Positions 7,247 through 14,327 are shown, counted from the first letter of the stretch. The stretch: DNA of 14,776 nt from Marinospirillum sp. (GCF_014859565.1 NZ_JACUUA010000077.1:1-14776), one strand, 5' to 3'. The notes: generated by a model not told the origin, from the sequence alone. A program made the numbers and translations.

Positions 7247-8360
7247 GATCGGCGGCTCCCTTACGGCTGGCGACCTTATCCTGCGTAGTGCGCAGACGGT
7301 CCAGGTCAGACTGGAAGGTGACGTAGTGCGGCATCTTGTAGTGGTTGGCAAATCCCATGGAATCCACACCATCCACATGCAGCAGGACAAATTCGGGGTC
7401 TTCCGAAGGATTCTCCGGCCCGTCACGCATCCCTTTCTGCAACGACCGATCCAGAATGGCCATGCTGATCGCCTTGGTTTCGTTGTGCCCAAAACAGGCA
7501 CCGTAACCGAGGGTGAATACCGGCGGCTGATCCGGCTGATCTTCCTGTTCATACATGGCGATGACTTCACACTCGGTCATCAAAACCTCACCGGCTTCAA
7601 TCAGCTCGCCCGTTACCGGGTGGGGCAGCATCACCGGCAGATAACCCACGCGCAGTTCTGCGACAGTGGGGTGCACATCTCCATAACCACGCATGTTGGA
7701 ATAGGCAATAGCCAGCAAGGAACCGGTTTCGGCACGCGCCATGGTGGCCAGTGCAGCCGAGCGGGATACCGGAAAAATCAGCGGTTCACGAGTGATGTCA
7801 AAGGCATCTTCACCGCTCGGCGTTAGTTTCGGCAGCAGACCTTCTGCACGCAGCGCGGCCACGACCTTGGGGAAGGTATCCGGCAGCTCAACATCGGCAT
7901 CCGACTCCATGAAGCGGGCTGCCAACGCACGGAAATGCTCGGGGTCTTCGTTAGCCAGCTCAAATCGCATCAAGCGCAGAGCATAGTCATAAGTCGGGCC
8001 CAACATCTGGCCACCGGGAATGTCCTTAAAGGCGCTGGAAATACGGCGAATCACCCGCATCCCGGCTGTGTCCTGTGCGGGTGTATCCATCAGCCTGGGA
8101 CGGGTTGAACGATAGGCACGCAGGGCAAATGCAGCCTCCAGAGTATCACCCTGCGATTGTTTGATGGCCAGAGCGGCCAGTTGTGGGTGATACAACCCGC
8201 CTTCTGACATGATTCGAGAGGTCAGCAGCCGCAACTGGTGTTCAATTGCTGACAATGACAAGGGGGCACTTTCTGCCGCCCCGGCTGCACGCAAGCCTTC
8301 CAGCACATCTGCAGCCCCGGAAATGGCCTGCCCGCCCCCTTTGATTGCAACGTATCCCAT
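7239..8360 (-). CDS. phnI: PhnI, C-P lyase core subunit
   Basis: This 373-residue core subunit is slightly longer than E. coli PhnI (354). Alone it has purine nucleosidase activity. With PhnG, PhnH and PhnL it exchanges the adenine of ATP for a phosphonate. Family blocks seen are MGYVAIKGGGQAI at the start, TAGMRVIRRISSAFKDIPGG, LLAIAYSNMRGYGDVHP, EVLMTECEVI and the C-terminal HVDGVDSMGFANHYKMPHYV. The start overlaps the phnH stop as TGATG and AAGGAG lies 8 bases upstream. It sits in the invariant G-H-I-J order. Confidence 0.96.
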   Translation of the reverse strand: MGYVAIKGGGQAISGAADVLEGLRAAGAAESAPLSLSAIEHQLRLLTSRIMSEGGLYHPQLAALAIKQSQGDTLEAAFALRAYRSTRPRLMDTPAQDTAGMRVIRRISSAFKDIPGGQMLGPTYDYALRLMRFELANEDPEHFRALAARFMESDADVELPDTFPKVVAALRAEGLLPKLTPSGEDAFDITREPLIFPVSRSAALATMARAETGSLLAIAYSNMRGYGDVHPTVAELRVGYLPVMLPHPVTGELIEAGEVLMTECEVIAMYEQEDQPDQPPVFTLGYGACFGHNETKAISMAILDRSLQKGMRDGPENPSEDPEFVLLHVDGVDSMGFANHYKMPHYVTFQSDLDRLRTTQDKVASRKGAADHE

Positions 8361-8950
8361 CAGCTGATCTCCTTACTCTTGATTCGGGTGGTTCGAGGCA
8401 GTGCCACCAGCTGTGTGCCGTCACACAACAGCAGCTCAATGCCCATGGGGAAGGACTGGTTCCAACGCTCACGTGACTTTAGCCAGTCAGGGTGCAGCCC
8501 ATTGACTGCCAGTGATGTCTGACCCTGAACCCCGGCACCCGTCAGACTCAGTTGCAGCCCCTGAGCCAGGGTTGTGCCCAGCGCCTTGACGGGCAGCAGC
8601 AGGGTTGCACTCAGTTCCGGTGATTCCAGACTACCGATGCTGGGCGCAAAATCAGGTGCCTGTTCAGCAACTGCCACCACAAAACGCGCCTCGGAAGCAT
8701 CCACCACCAGGGCTCCCATGCGCTGCTGATCCAGCGCATCCAGCTGTTGTGTACAATCCGCCACACTGACTTCAGCATCTGCAAGAGTCGCCAGAATGGC
8801 CATAATGGCTTTTTGTGGCTGAAGATCGGGCGGCAAGTGGTAGCAACGCCCCGGATAAGAGAAGGCCATCATCAGCGTGCGGAACATTTGCTGCTGAAAC
8901 AGGGGTTGCCAGATCAGCGACTCAGCCGTTTCCTTGCGTGAATCAGTCAT
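8360..8950 (-). CDS. phnH: PhnH, C-P lyase core subunit
   Basis: This 196-residue structural/catalytic-core subunit of the PhnGHIJ complex is close to the 194 residues of E. coli PhnH. It has a PLP-transferase-like fold without cofactor in known structures. Recognisable are WQPLFQQQMFRTLMMAFSYPGR near the N-terminus (helix that packs on PhnG/PhnI in known complexes) and the C-terminal PMGIELLLCDGTQLVALPRTTRI. I chose ATG 8950, which overlaps the phnG stop within ATGACTGA and has GGGAG upstream; a longer frame to 8980 lies inside phnG and has no comparable site. Confidence 0.94.
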   Translation of the reverse strand: MTDSRKETAESLIWQPLFQQQMFRTLMMAFSYPGRCYHLPPDLQPQKAIMAILATLADAEVSVADCTQQLDALDQQRMGALVVDASEARFVVAVAEQAPDFAPSIGSLESPELSATLLLPVKALGTTLAQGLQLSLTGAGVQGQTSLAVNGLHPDWLKSRERWNQSFPMGIELLLCDGTQLVALPRTTRIKSKEIS

Positions 8951-9422
8951 CGTCTTCCGCTCCCAGCAAAGTAAAGTCAACGCGGGTCTGCGTCAGCATC
9001 TGCTTGCGGCTGCCACGCACCTTTTTTAATGCCTGCTGCCCACGTAACAGCAACTCAGCAGCGGCATCGTGTCCTGGTAATTCACCTGACAGAATCGCAT
9101 CCAGCACCGCTAGGGCATGCACCAGTGCACTGCGATCATCCATCAGACAAGCCGCTCCTTCAGCAGCCAGACCATCTGGATAACGAACCCGTACCTGTGC
9201 TTTGCTCATAGGAATCTCACCCAGGTAGTAAGGATCATTCAGTGCCGAATCCTGCAACTGCAATAGCGCCAAGCCTGTTTGTGGCAAGGTCAGATCCATT
9301 ACTTCGGCATTACGGGTCAGGACTGCTGCCAGAGATTCCACTTCGGCAGCGGGTAATGCACTCCAGCAACACTGCCAGTCACAACGTTCTGGCAAGGGGC
9401 TGGTTTGATTGGAAACACTCAT
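8943..9422 (-). CDS. phnG: PhnG, C-P lyase core subunit
   Basis: This 159-residue smallest subunit of the core complex is needed for nucleobase exchange on ATP. It matches the PhnG family in length and in conserved blocks: LPQTGLALLQLQDS, PYYLGEIPMSKAQVRV and the C-terminal VRGSRKQMLTQTRVDFTLLG. The start ATG follows AAAGGTG. It is the first gene of the tight G-to-P block and the only phn gene besides phnF with a sizeable upstream gap that holds an operator-like site (9447-9456). The phnH start overlaps its end. Confidence 0.94.
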   Translation of the reverse strand: MSVSNQTSPLPERCDWQCCWSALPAAEVESLAAVLTRNAEVMDLTLPQTGLALLQLQDSALNDPYYLGEIPMSKAQVRVRYPDGLAAEGAACLMDDRSALVHALAVLDAILSGELPGHDAAAELLLRGQQALKKVRGSRKQMLTQTRVDFTLLGAEDDD

Positions 9423-9446
9423 GGTTTCACCTTTTATTTGTTGAAA

Positions 9447-9456
9447 TGTCTAGATA
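9447..9456. promoter_or_regulatory. Putative second PhnF operator upstream of phnG
   Basis: TGTCTAGATA in the 63-base phnE-phnG gap, centred about 29 bases upstream of the phnG start, is identical over 10 bases to the site in front of phnF. The core GTCTAGAT differs in one base from the HutC/PhnF-subfamily pattern GTnTAnAC. I see no strong -35/-10 pair beside it, so an internal promoter is an inference. Confidence 0.55.
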
Positions 9457-9485
9457 AGTTCAGCTATGAAATAATCCGGCCTGGG

Positions 9486-10514
9486 TTAAATCATCCTGGC
9501 GCGAATGCGTGCTGAAATCTGATCCAGGACAAACACAAAGACAAAAATGGAGATTAGAATGGTGGTCACGTGACCGTAGTCATACATGTCAAAACGTCCC
9601 TTCAGCTCCTGACCAATACCACCAGCTCCAACCAACCCGATTACGGTTGCCATGCGCAGGTTGCGATCCAGAATGTAGGCGGTGTAAGCGATGTACTGGG
9701 GGAGAACCTGAGGCAAGACGCCATACCAAAGTGTTTTGATTTTACCGGCACCGATAGCCTCCAGCGCCTCCTGGGGTTTTTTATCCGCGTTTTCTATGTC
9801 TTCGGCATAAAACTTACCCAGAAAACCTGCCGCATGCAGACCCAGCGCCAGCACCCCGGCAATGGGGCCAAAACCGTAGGCCAGCACCAGAAACAGTGCC
9901 ACAATCAACTCGGGGGCCGAACGCAACAGACTGATCAGGCTGCGTGCGGTGGTGTAGGTGAAACGATTGGGACTGTAGTTACGAGCCGCAAACCAGGACA
10001 GTGGAATTGAAAGCAGCACCGCCAGAATAGTACCCCAGAAGGCAATTTCCAGCGTTTCAACCATCTTCACCAGCACTACCCATACATAGCCCAACGGCTT
10101 GACCAGCATCTGTTGTGTGGATTCCGTGCTTTCCAACTGATAGGTTTCCGGGTTCAGGCGATTTTCAGTGGTCACCACCTGCTCCACGCGGCTGAACATC
10201 GGCAAGTTATCGGCATCAAAATCCGTCATGCGTGCCAGCGACTCCTGGGTCATCAGCACGGGTGGCCACATGTTATCGGCAACGGATGAAAGCCCACGCA
10301 CCACCTGGGAGTTATTATCCACACCCAGCAGATTCAGCACGGCTTCGCCGGTCATCGACAGCATCCGATCCATCTCGGTGCGCTGGCCGGTCACCACCAG
10401 CAGCAAAACCAGCAGTGCCAGTATCACCACATGGCGAGCTGAATAGGGTGCGGACAGATGCCATTTCAGGCGACCGCCAGGCGGTGGAACGGGAACAGGA
10501 CGAGAAGTGTTCAT
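9486..10514 (-). CDS. phnE: PhnE, phosphonate ABC transporter permease
   Basis: This 342-residue inner-membrane permease pairs with PhnC ATPase and PhnD binding protein. The first membrane helix lies at about 28-44, followed by a hydrophilic, probably periplasmic stretch of about 100 residues, then further helices at about 145-175, 195-230, 270-300 and 313-333. The EAA coupling loop is QEALEAIGAGKIKTLWYGVLP (about 248-268), followed by TVIGLVGAGGIGQ. E. coli PhnE is about 260-276 residues with a much shorter loop after helix 1, so this is a long-loop form. The start overlaps the phnC stop as ATGA with GGAGG 6 bases upstream. Confidence 0.94.
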   Translation of the reverse strand: MNTSRPVPVPPPGGRLKWHLSAPYSARHVVILALLVLLLVVTGQRTEMDRMLSMTGEAVLNLLGVDNNSQVVRGLSSVADNMWPPVLMTQESLARMTDFDADNLPMFSRVEQVVTTENRLNPETYQLESTESTQQMLVKPLGYVWVVLVKMVETLEIAFWGTILAVLLSIPLSWFAARNYSPNRFTYTTARSLISLLRSAPELIVALFLVLAYGFGPIAGVLALGLHAAGFLGKFYAEDIENADKKPQEALEAIGAGKIKTLWYGVLPQVLPQYIAYTAYILDRNLRMATVIGLVGAGGIGQELKGRFDMYDYGHVTTILISIFVFVFVLDQISARIRARMI

Positions 10515-11338
10515 GCCATACCTCCAACAGTTTGAAGCTCCAGCTCCGGCACCTCACCTGCCTCTTCTTCATCTTCATCCTCCCAATCTGCTCCATGATA
10601 GAGCTGGTGAAGCCTGGCATCGGTGAACTCTTCGGCACGGCCATCAAATACCATGGCGCCGTCACGCATGCCAATGATGCGATCACCGAACTCCCGCGCC
10701 AGATCCACCTGATGTAGACTGCAGACGACGGTTGCTCCCAACTCCCTTGCGGTATCACGTAACAATGAAAGGATATCGCGAGAAATTTTTGGATCCAAAC
10801 TGGCCACCGGCTCATCCGCCAGCACCACTGCGGGGTCCATCATGAAAGCCCGAGCAATGCCCACACGCTGCTGCTGACCACCGGACAGATCCCCAGCGCG
10901 ACGGCGCAGATGATCGGGCGATAAACCAACATGAGCCAGGTAGTGACAGGCTTTCTCGCGTTGCTGCGGGGTAAACCAGCCGGTTAATGCTCGCAGCAGT
11001 GAGACACTTGGTAACGTACCGGCCAGCACATTGGTGGCAACACTGGCACGGTTGGAGAGGTTGAAATGCTGGTGAATCATGGCGATGCGATGACGAATTT
11101 TAGTCAGGCTTTTTGCGTTCATTTCGATACCGTCAATGCTGACACTGCCTTGGGTGGGCTGAACCAGACCATTCATCGCCCGCAACAGGGTGGATTTACC
11201 GGCACCGGAAGGCCCCAGTAGAATGCAAAACTCACCTTTTGGAATTTTTAAATCAACCTGTTTCAAGGCTTCAGTGCCATCGGGCCAGCGCTTGCCCACT
11301 TGTGACAGGCTGATCATGGTTTCGGTTTGTTTGCTCAT
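10511..11338 (-). CDS. phnC: PhnC, phosphonate ABC transporter ATP-binding protein
   Basis: This 275-residue ATPase of the phosphonate importer has Walker A GPSGAGKST at 42-50, the signature LSGGQQQRVGIARA from 151, Walker B VVLADEPVASLD at 171-182, and the H-loop in CSLHQ (H209). The C-terminus ends in an unusually acidic tail (DWEDEDEEEAGE). I chose ATG 11338 (MSKQTETM) because AAGGAG lies 8 bases upstream; an open extension to 11371 runs through the hairpin between phnD and phnC. The order D-C-E differs from the C-D-E order of E. coli. Confidence 0.95.
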   Translation of the reverse strand: MSKQTETMISLSQVGKRWPDGTEALKQVDLKIPKGEFCILLGPSGAGKSTLLRAMNGLVQPTQGSVSIDGIEMNAKSLTKIRHRIAMIHQHFNLSNRASVATNVLAGTLPSVSLLRALTGWFTPQQREKACHYLAHVGLSPDHLRRRAGDLSGGQQQRVGIARAFMMDPAVVLADEPVASLDPKISRDILSLLRDTARELGATVVCSLHQVDLAREFGDRIIGMRDGAMVFDGRAEEFTDARLHQLYHGADWEDEDEEEAGEVPELELQTVGGMA

Positions 11339-11355
11339 GCCGCAATCTCCTTTAG

Positions 11356-11377
11356 AGCGGTGTGCAAGCACACCGCT
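11356..11377. repeat. Perfect inverted repeat between phnD and phnC
   Basis: AGCGGTGTGC and GCACACCGCT are separated by AA, giving a 10-base perfect inverted repeat in the 51-base gap. No U-tract follows in the direction of transcription, so it is not a classical terminator. It may protect the phnD message 3' end or dampen transcription into phnC, favouring the binding protein. Confidence 0.75.
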
Positions 11378-11389
11378 GCTGTATCTGAA

Positions 11390-12343
11390 TTAACGTGCCG
11401 TACTCTTGGCCAGAATCGACTCTTTTACTTCACGGGTCACGGCATCCAACATCCGCCCCACGTTAGCCATATCCTCTTCACTCACCTGAGAGGTATAACG
11501 ATCCACACGGCCTCCACCATAACCACGAATCTGCTCAGGGTTCACACCTGAGAAAGTATGCAAGCGCTCAAAAGCATCTCGTAAGCGTGCTTTCACTGCT
11601 GCATCAACCTTGGGCTGGATAGCCAGAGGTGGGTAAGGAAGCGGCTTGCTCTTGGCAACCACCTTGATCTGGCTGGCATCAATGGCACCGGCATTCACGG
11701 CCTTTTCAAAGGAATCAAATGAAGCGCCACCCGCATCAGCCAACCCTTGCGACAGGGCACTGAGCACATTGGCGTGACTGCCAGCCATACGGACACCCGC
11801 AGGATCGCGTGCCACATCCACTCCGGCTTCCACCAGCATGGCAACTGGAATATTGAAGCTGGAAGTGGAGTTGATATCACCCAGTGCCAGACGCTTGCCA
11901 GCTACATCAGCCAGGGTGTTGATACCGGCATCGTGACGGGCAAAAATGCCGGAATAATAAACCGACTCCCCCTTATTCACAGCCAGTGCCAAAAGCTCGG
12001 CACAGCCGCGCTGATTGGCTTGCAGATAACTGACCGGACCAAACCAGGCAATATCAGCTGCACCATTGCACATGGCCTCCACCACGGCACCGTAACTCTG
12101 GCCCACTCTAAGCTCAAAGTTCAGACCGGTTTCACTGGCAATGGCAGCAAAAATCGGCTGAAAATCACGGCGTGTACCATCTTCGGTGCCGCCGTCAGCA
12201 GGCACCAGCACCACCCGCAGGGGCTTGGTCGCTGTGCCATCATTCTGGGAAGCCACTGCCTGGCTGGCGGTGACGGAAAAAAGTGCAACACCAACAATCA
12301 GTGTGCAGACTCGTTTGAAATCTTTTAGCTTTTCAAGGTACAT
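11390..12343 (-). CDS. phnD: PhnD, periplasmic phosphonate-binding protein
   Basis: This 317-residue solute-binding protein feeds phosphonates to PhnCE. It has a basic N-terminus (KLKDFKR), a hydrophobic stretch at about 12-26 and a probable signal peptidase I site after AVA (residue 31). The mature part begins with LRVVLVPADGGTEDG and shows IAWFGPVSYLQA, YYSGIF and GDINSTSSFNIP. The STS segment corresponds to the phosphonate-group binding loop of PhnD-type proteins. Ligand preference (2-aminoethyl- versus methylphosphonate) cannot be fixed by eye. GGGAG precedes the start. It follows phnF by 52 bases without a terminator. Confidence 0.95.
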   Translation of the reverse strand: MYLEKLKDFKRVCTLIVGVALFSVTASQAVASQNDGTATKPLRVVLVPADGGTEDGTRRDFQPIFAAIASETGLNFELRVGQSYGAVVEAMCNGAADIAWFGPVSYLQANQRGCAELLALAVNKGESVYYSGIFARHDAGINTLADVAGKRLALGDINSTSSFNIPVAMLVEAGVDVARDPAGVRMAGSHANVLSALSQGLADAGGASFDSFEKAVNAGAIDASQIKVVAKSKPLPYPPLAIQPKVDAAVKARLRDAFERLHTFSGVNPEQIRGYGGGRVDRYTSQVSEEDMANVGRMLDAVTREVKESILAKSTAR

Positions 12344-12395
12344 TTACAGGTTCTCCCAAAGGGTTAGGTTGCAAGGTTGGACCGTTTGCCGACAG

Positions 12396-13112
12396 TCATG
12401 GGTTGATGCACAGTTGGATCCGGTCTGCGCGGAACCGGGTAACAACATATTCAACAGGGGACCTATCCCGTTCGTTGATGTTGACACTCTTGACCCGCAG
12501 TACCGGCTGCTTCTGCGGCATACTCAATAGCCTGGCATCATCACCCTGCGGGAGAACCGAAGTAATCAGGCTCTCGGTACGCAGCAGGTGAATGCCATAA
12601 TGTTCTGAAATAAAGGCGTGCAAAGACCCCTCCTGATATTGCTCGAAGAGCTCAGGAAATGATTTCGCATCAAGAAAATGGGAAATGATACAGACTGGGC
12701 TGCTGTCCACACTGCGAACTGATTCCAGCCAGATGACCTGATCACCTACAGCCAGATGCAACTTCTGCGCAACGCGTTCGGTTGCTGGCAGCAGCTGTTT
12801 ACGCACAACCCTGTTGTGTGATGCGATCCCTTGCATGGCCAGTGTTTCGGTAAACCGTGTTTGCTGACCCAGCTGATAATCCAGTTGATTGTTGATGACA
12901 TAAACACCACAACCATGACGCCGCTCCAGTAAGCCGATCTCCACCAGCTCGTCCACGGCACGTCGCAGCGTATGACGGTTGACCCCAAAGCGCTCAGCCA
13001 TATCACCCTCTGAGGGCAAACCATCGCCCGGGGCATACTGAGCAATCACTTCCTGCTCCAGCTTGCGTGCAATCTGTATATAAAGGGTCAGGCCTTTCTG
13101 CCGAGTAATCAT
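12396..13112 (-). CDS. phnF: PhnF, GntR/HutC-family transcriptional regulator
   Basis: This 238-residue regulator has an N-terminal winged helix-turn-helix (about 7-70: LPSEGDMAERFGVNRHTLRRAVDEL in two overlapping parts, then a GVYV wing) and a C-terminal UTRA ligand domain. It is the presumed repressor of the phn operon and leads it here, so it likely controls itself. The start ATG lacks a good Shine-Dalgarno sequence. If the -10 candidate at 13139-13144 is right, the leader is only about 20 bases, suggesting low translation. Repression by a phosphonate or pathway intermediate is known for other PhnF proteins only in part; the effector here is unknown. Confidence 0.92.
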   Translation of the reverse strand: MITRQKGLTLYIQIARKLEQEVIAQYAPGDGLPSEGDMAERFGVNRHTLRRAVDELVEIGLLERRHGCGVYVINNQLDYQLGQQTRFTETLAMQGIASHNRVVRKQLLPATERVAQKLHLAVGDQVIWLESVRSVDSSPVCIISHFLDAKSFPELFEQYQEGSLHAFISEHYGIHLLRTESLITSVLPQGDDARLLSMPQKQPVLRVKSVNINERDRSPVEYVVTRFRADRIQLCINP

Positions 13113-13128
13113 GCGTCAAATGTCCGGT

Positions 13129-13138
13129 TGTCTAGATA
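13129..13138. promoter_or_regulatory. Putative PhnF operator upstream of phnF
   Basis: TGTCTAGATA contains the palindrome TCTAGA and nearly fits the HutC-subfamily operator pattern GTnTAnAC. It lies just downstream of the -10 candidate TACAAA (minus strand of 13139-13144), where a bound repressor would block RNA polymerase. The identical word recurs at 9447-9456 and I found TCTAGA nowhere else in the window. Confidence 0.6.
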
Positions 13139-13194
13139 TTTGTACGCAAGGTTAAGCGGGGATTATGAAGTTATAATGACCGATTAATGAAAAA
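13139..13194 (-). promoter_or_regulatory. Phosphate-starvation promoter: tandem PhoB-box-like repeats and -10
   Basis: Read on the minus strand, three adjacent 11-base units (13194-13184, 13183-13173, 13172-13162) carry TCATTAA, TCATTAT and TCATAAT at the same place in each unit. This matches the 11-bp periodicity and TCAT core of PhoB half-sites (consensus CTGTCATAAAT). A fourth weak unit (13161-13151) follows, then 6 bases, then TACAAA at 13144-13139. That 6-base spacing from last unit to -10 equals that of the E. coli phoA promoter. No TTGACA-like -35 is present, as expected of an activator-dependent Pho promoter. Binding by PhoB is inferred. Confidence 0.65.
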
Positions 13195-13229
13195 TAAAAG
13201 TGCAGGGATTCTGGTATCAGCTCTATGGA

Positions 13230-13475
13230 TTACTGGGTTGCTGTAACTGTAGCTGTAGCAAAAAAATCCGAGGCGGGCAGCGGTCGTCCATAAAAATAAC
13301 CCTGAAAGTTCAGACAACCCAGTTCGCTCAGTAAACTCACCTGAGCCTGAGTTTCCACTCCTTCAGCAAGCACTTTAAGATTCAGCGCTTCGCCGATGGC
13401 AATCACTGCCTGGCACAGGGCTTTGTCCTGAAGGTCTTCCGGTAAATCTTTGACAAAAGCCCGGTCAATTTTGAT
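13230..13475 (-). pseudogene. C-terminal remnant of an EAL-domain c-di-GMP phosphodiesterase
   Basis: An 81-codon frame ending in TAA reads [11 protein letters not shown], then [24 protein letters not shown], then [16 protein letters not shown]. These are the last conserved blocks of EAL domains, including the K of IKID and the EGVET motif. An in-frame stop (TAA) lies directly before the first residue, and the N-terminal half with the EAL signature is absent, so the gene is truncated near 13476. It has no start codon or ribosome binding site of its own. It points away from the phn promoter region and probably marks the breakpoint where the HepT/MntA segment was joined. Confidence 0.85.
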
Positions 13476-13557
13476 TTAGTGACTATCGGATGGTTCTATA
13501 TGCTAGGATTCAGAGCAACCGAACTTCTTAAGGGCATCAACTGGAAGGCAAAATATT

Positions 13558-13959
13558 ATGGATCAGGGCACGCGTTGGAAACAGCGTTATCAGCAATTCA
13601 GTAATGCATTCAAACTGCTTGAGCTGTCATTGCAAATCACTCAGCCCAGTGTGGTTGAGCGGGCAGGCATCATCCAGTTTTTTGAAATGGCGTTTGAGCT
13701 TTCATGGAAGCTTCTAAAAGACTATCAGGAAGCCGAAGGTTTTCAGATCAACAGCCCAAGAAATGCAATCAAACAGGCTTTTCAGTCCGAACTGGTGACG
13801 GATGGACACCAGTGGATTCAGGCTTTAGAAGATCGTAATCTCACCACACATACCTACAATGAGGTGACAGCTCAGCTGGTGGAACAAAAAATCCGCGGAG
13901 ACTATTTTGCTTTGCTGGCTGAATTGCACCTTACTTTTGCCAAGAAGCTAACACCATGA
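13558..13959 (+). CDS. hepT: HepT-type HEPN toxin (HI0074-like nucleotidyltransferase substrate-binding protein)
   Basis: This 133-residue, mostly helical protein belongs to the HI0074/NTase_sub_bind HEPN group. The segment DRNLTTHTY holds the HEPN RNase motif R-x4-H (R93, H98), and Y100 completes the R-x4-H-x-Y pattern in which the partner MntA is known to AMP-modify the tyrosine and silence the toxin. FFEMAFELSWKLLKDYQEAEG is the typical helix at 41-61. GGAAGG lies upstream of the ATG. The downstream mntA overlaps by 4 bases, the usual arrangement of the pair. Both motif residues are intact, so the toxin is probably functional. An older annotation would call it only a nucleotidyltransferase-associated protein. 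Confidence 0.9.
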   Translation: MDQGTRWKQRYQQFSNAFKLLELSLQITQPSVVERAGIIQFFEMAFELSWKLLKDYQEAEGFQINSPRNAIKQAFQSELVTDGHQWIQALEDRNLTTHTYNEVTAQLVEQKIRGDYFALLAELHLTFAKKLTP

Positions 13960-14297
13960 TTCAGGCGCTGGAATACCAAACAGGACTGTCGAGTAAGGAT
14001 CTGGCATTAATACGGCAAGCAGCGGAGGCTTGCCCAGAGATAGAACAACTGGTTCTATTTGGGTCACGCGCCAAGGGGAATTATCGCAAAGGCTCAGATG
14101 TGGATCTAGCTGTCATGGGCAGCAAGGTCACTTACGAGACCATCACCCAGCTTGCTGATCAGCTCAACGAAGAACTCCCTCTACCATGGTTTTTTGATGT
14201 GCTGGACTACAACACCCTCACTGAACCGGCATTAAAAGAACATATCGACCGAGTTGGCTTGGTCGTGTTTCAAGCAACTTCAAACTGCACCTGTTGA
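13956..14297 (+). CDS. mntA: MntA-type minimal nucleotidyltransferase antitoxin
   Basis: This 113-residue nucleotidyltransferase has GSRAKGNYRKGSDVD (36-50), the GS-x10-DxD signature with D48 and D50 as metal ligands, and a later acidic pair in FFDVLDY (D81, D84) that could supply the third carboxylate. In characterised HEPN/MNT modules this protein transfers AMP to the toxin tyrosine and so neutralises it. Length is like HI0073 and shorter than some MntA proteins. The ATG overlaps the hepT stop (ATGA), giving coupled synthesis. A TnpB remnant follows on the other strand after 37 bases. No terminator is evident. Confidence 0.9.
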   Translation: MIQALEYQTGLSSKDLALIRQAAEACPEIEQLVLFGSRAKGNYRKGSDVDLAVMGSKVTYETITQLADQLNEELPLPWFFDVLDYNTLTEPALKEHIDRVGLVVFQATSNCTC

Positions 14298-14327
14298 TGT
14301 GTAATGGATGCCGCAACTTGATATCCT

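Noticed and set aside
7247..7570. 108-codon upstream extension of the phnJ frame
   Set aside because: It lies wholly inside phnI in another frame, is Arg/Cys-rich without homology, and the ATG at 7246 has a good ribosome binding site and the expected PhnJ N-terminus.
9457..9485. PhoB box upstream of phnG
   Set aside because: Only one weak TTCATAG unit is visible and the adjacent 11 bases do not match, unlike the clear repeats upstream of phnF.
11339..11371. Upstream extension of phnC by 11 codons
   Set aside because: It would translate through the inverted repeat and the AAGGAG site; the start at 11338 is properly spaced.
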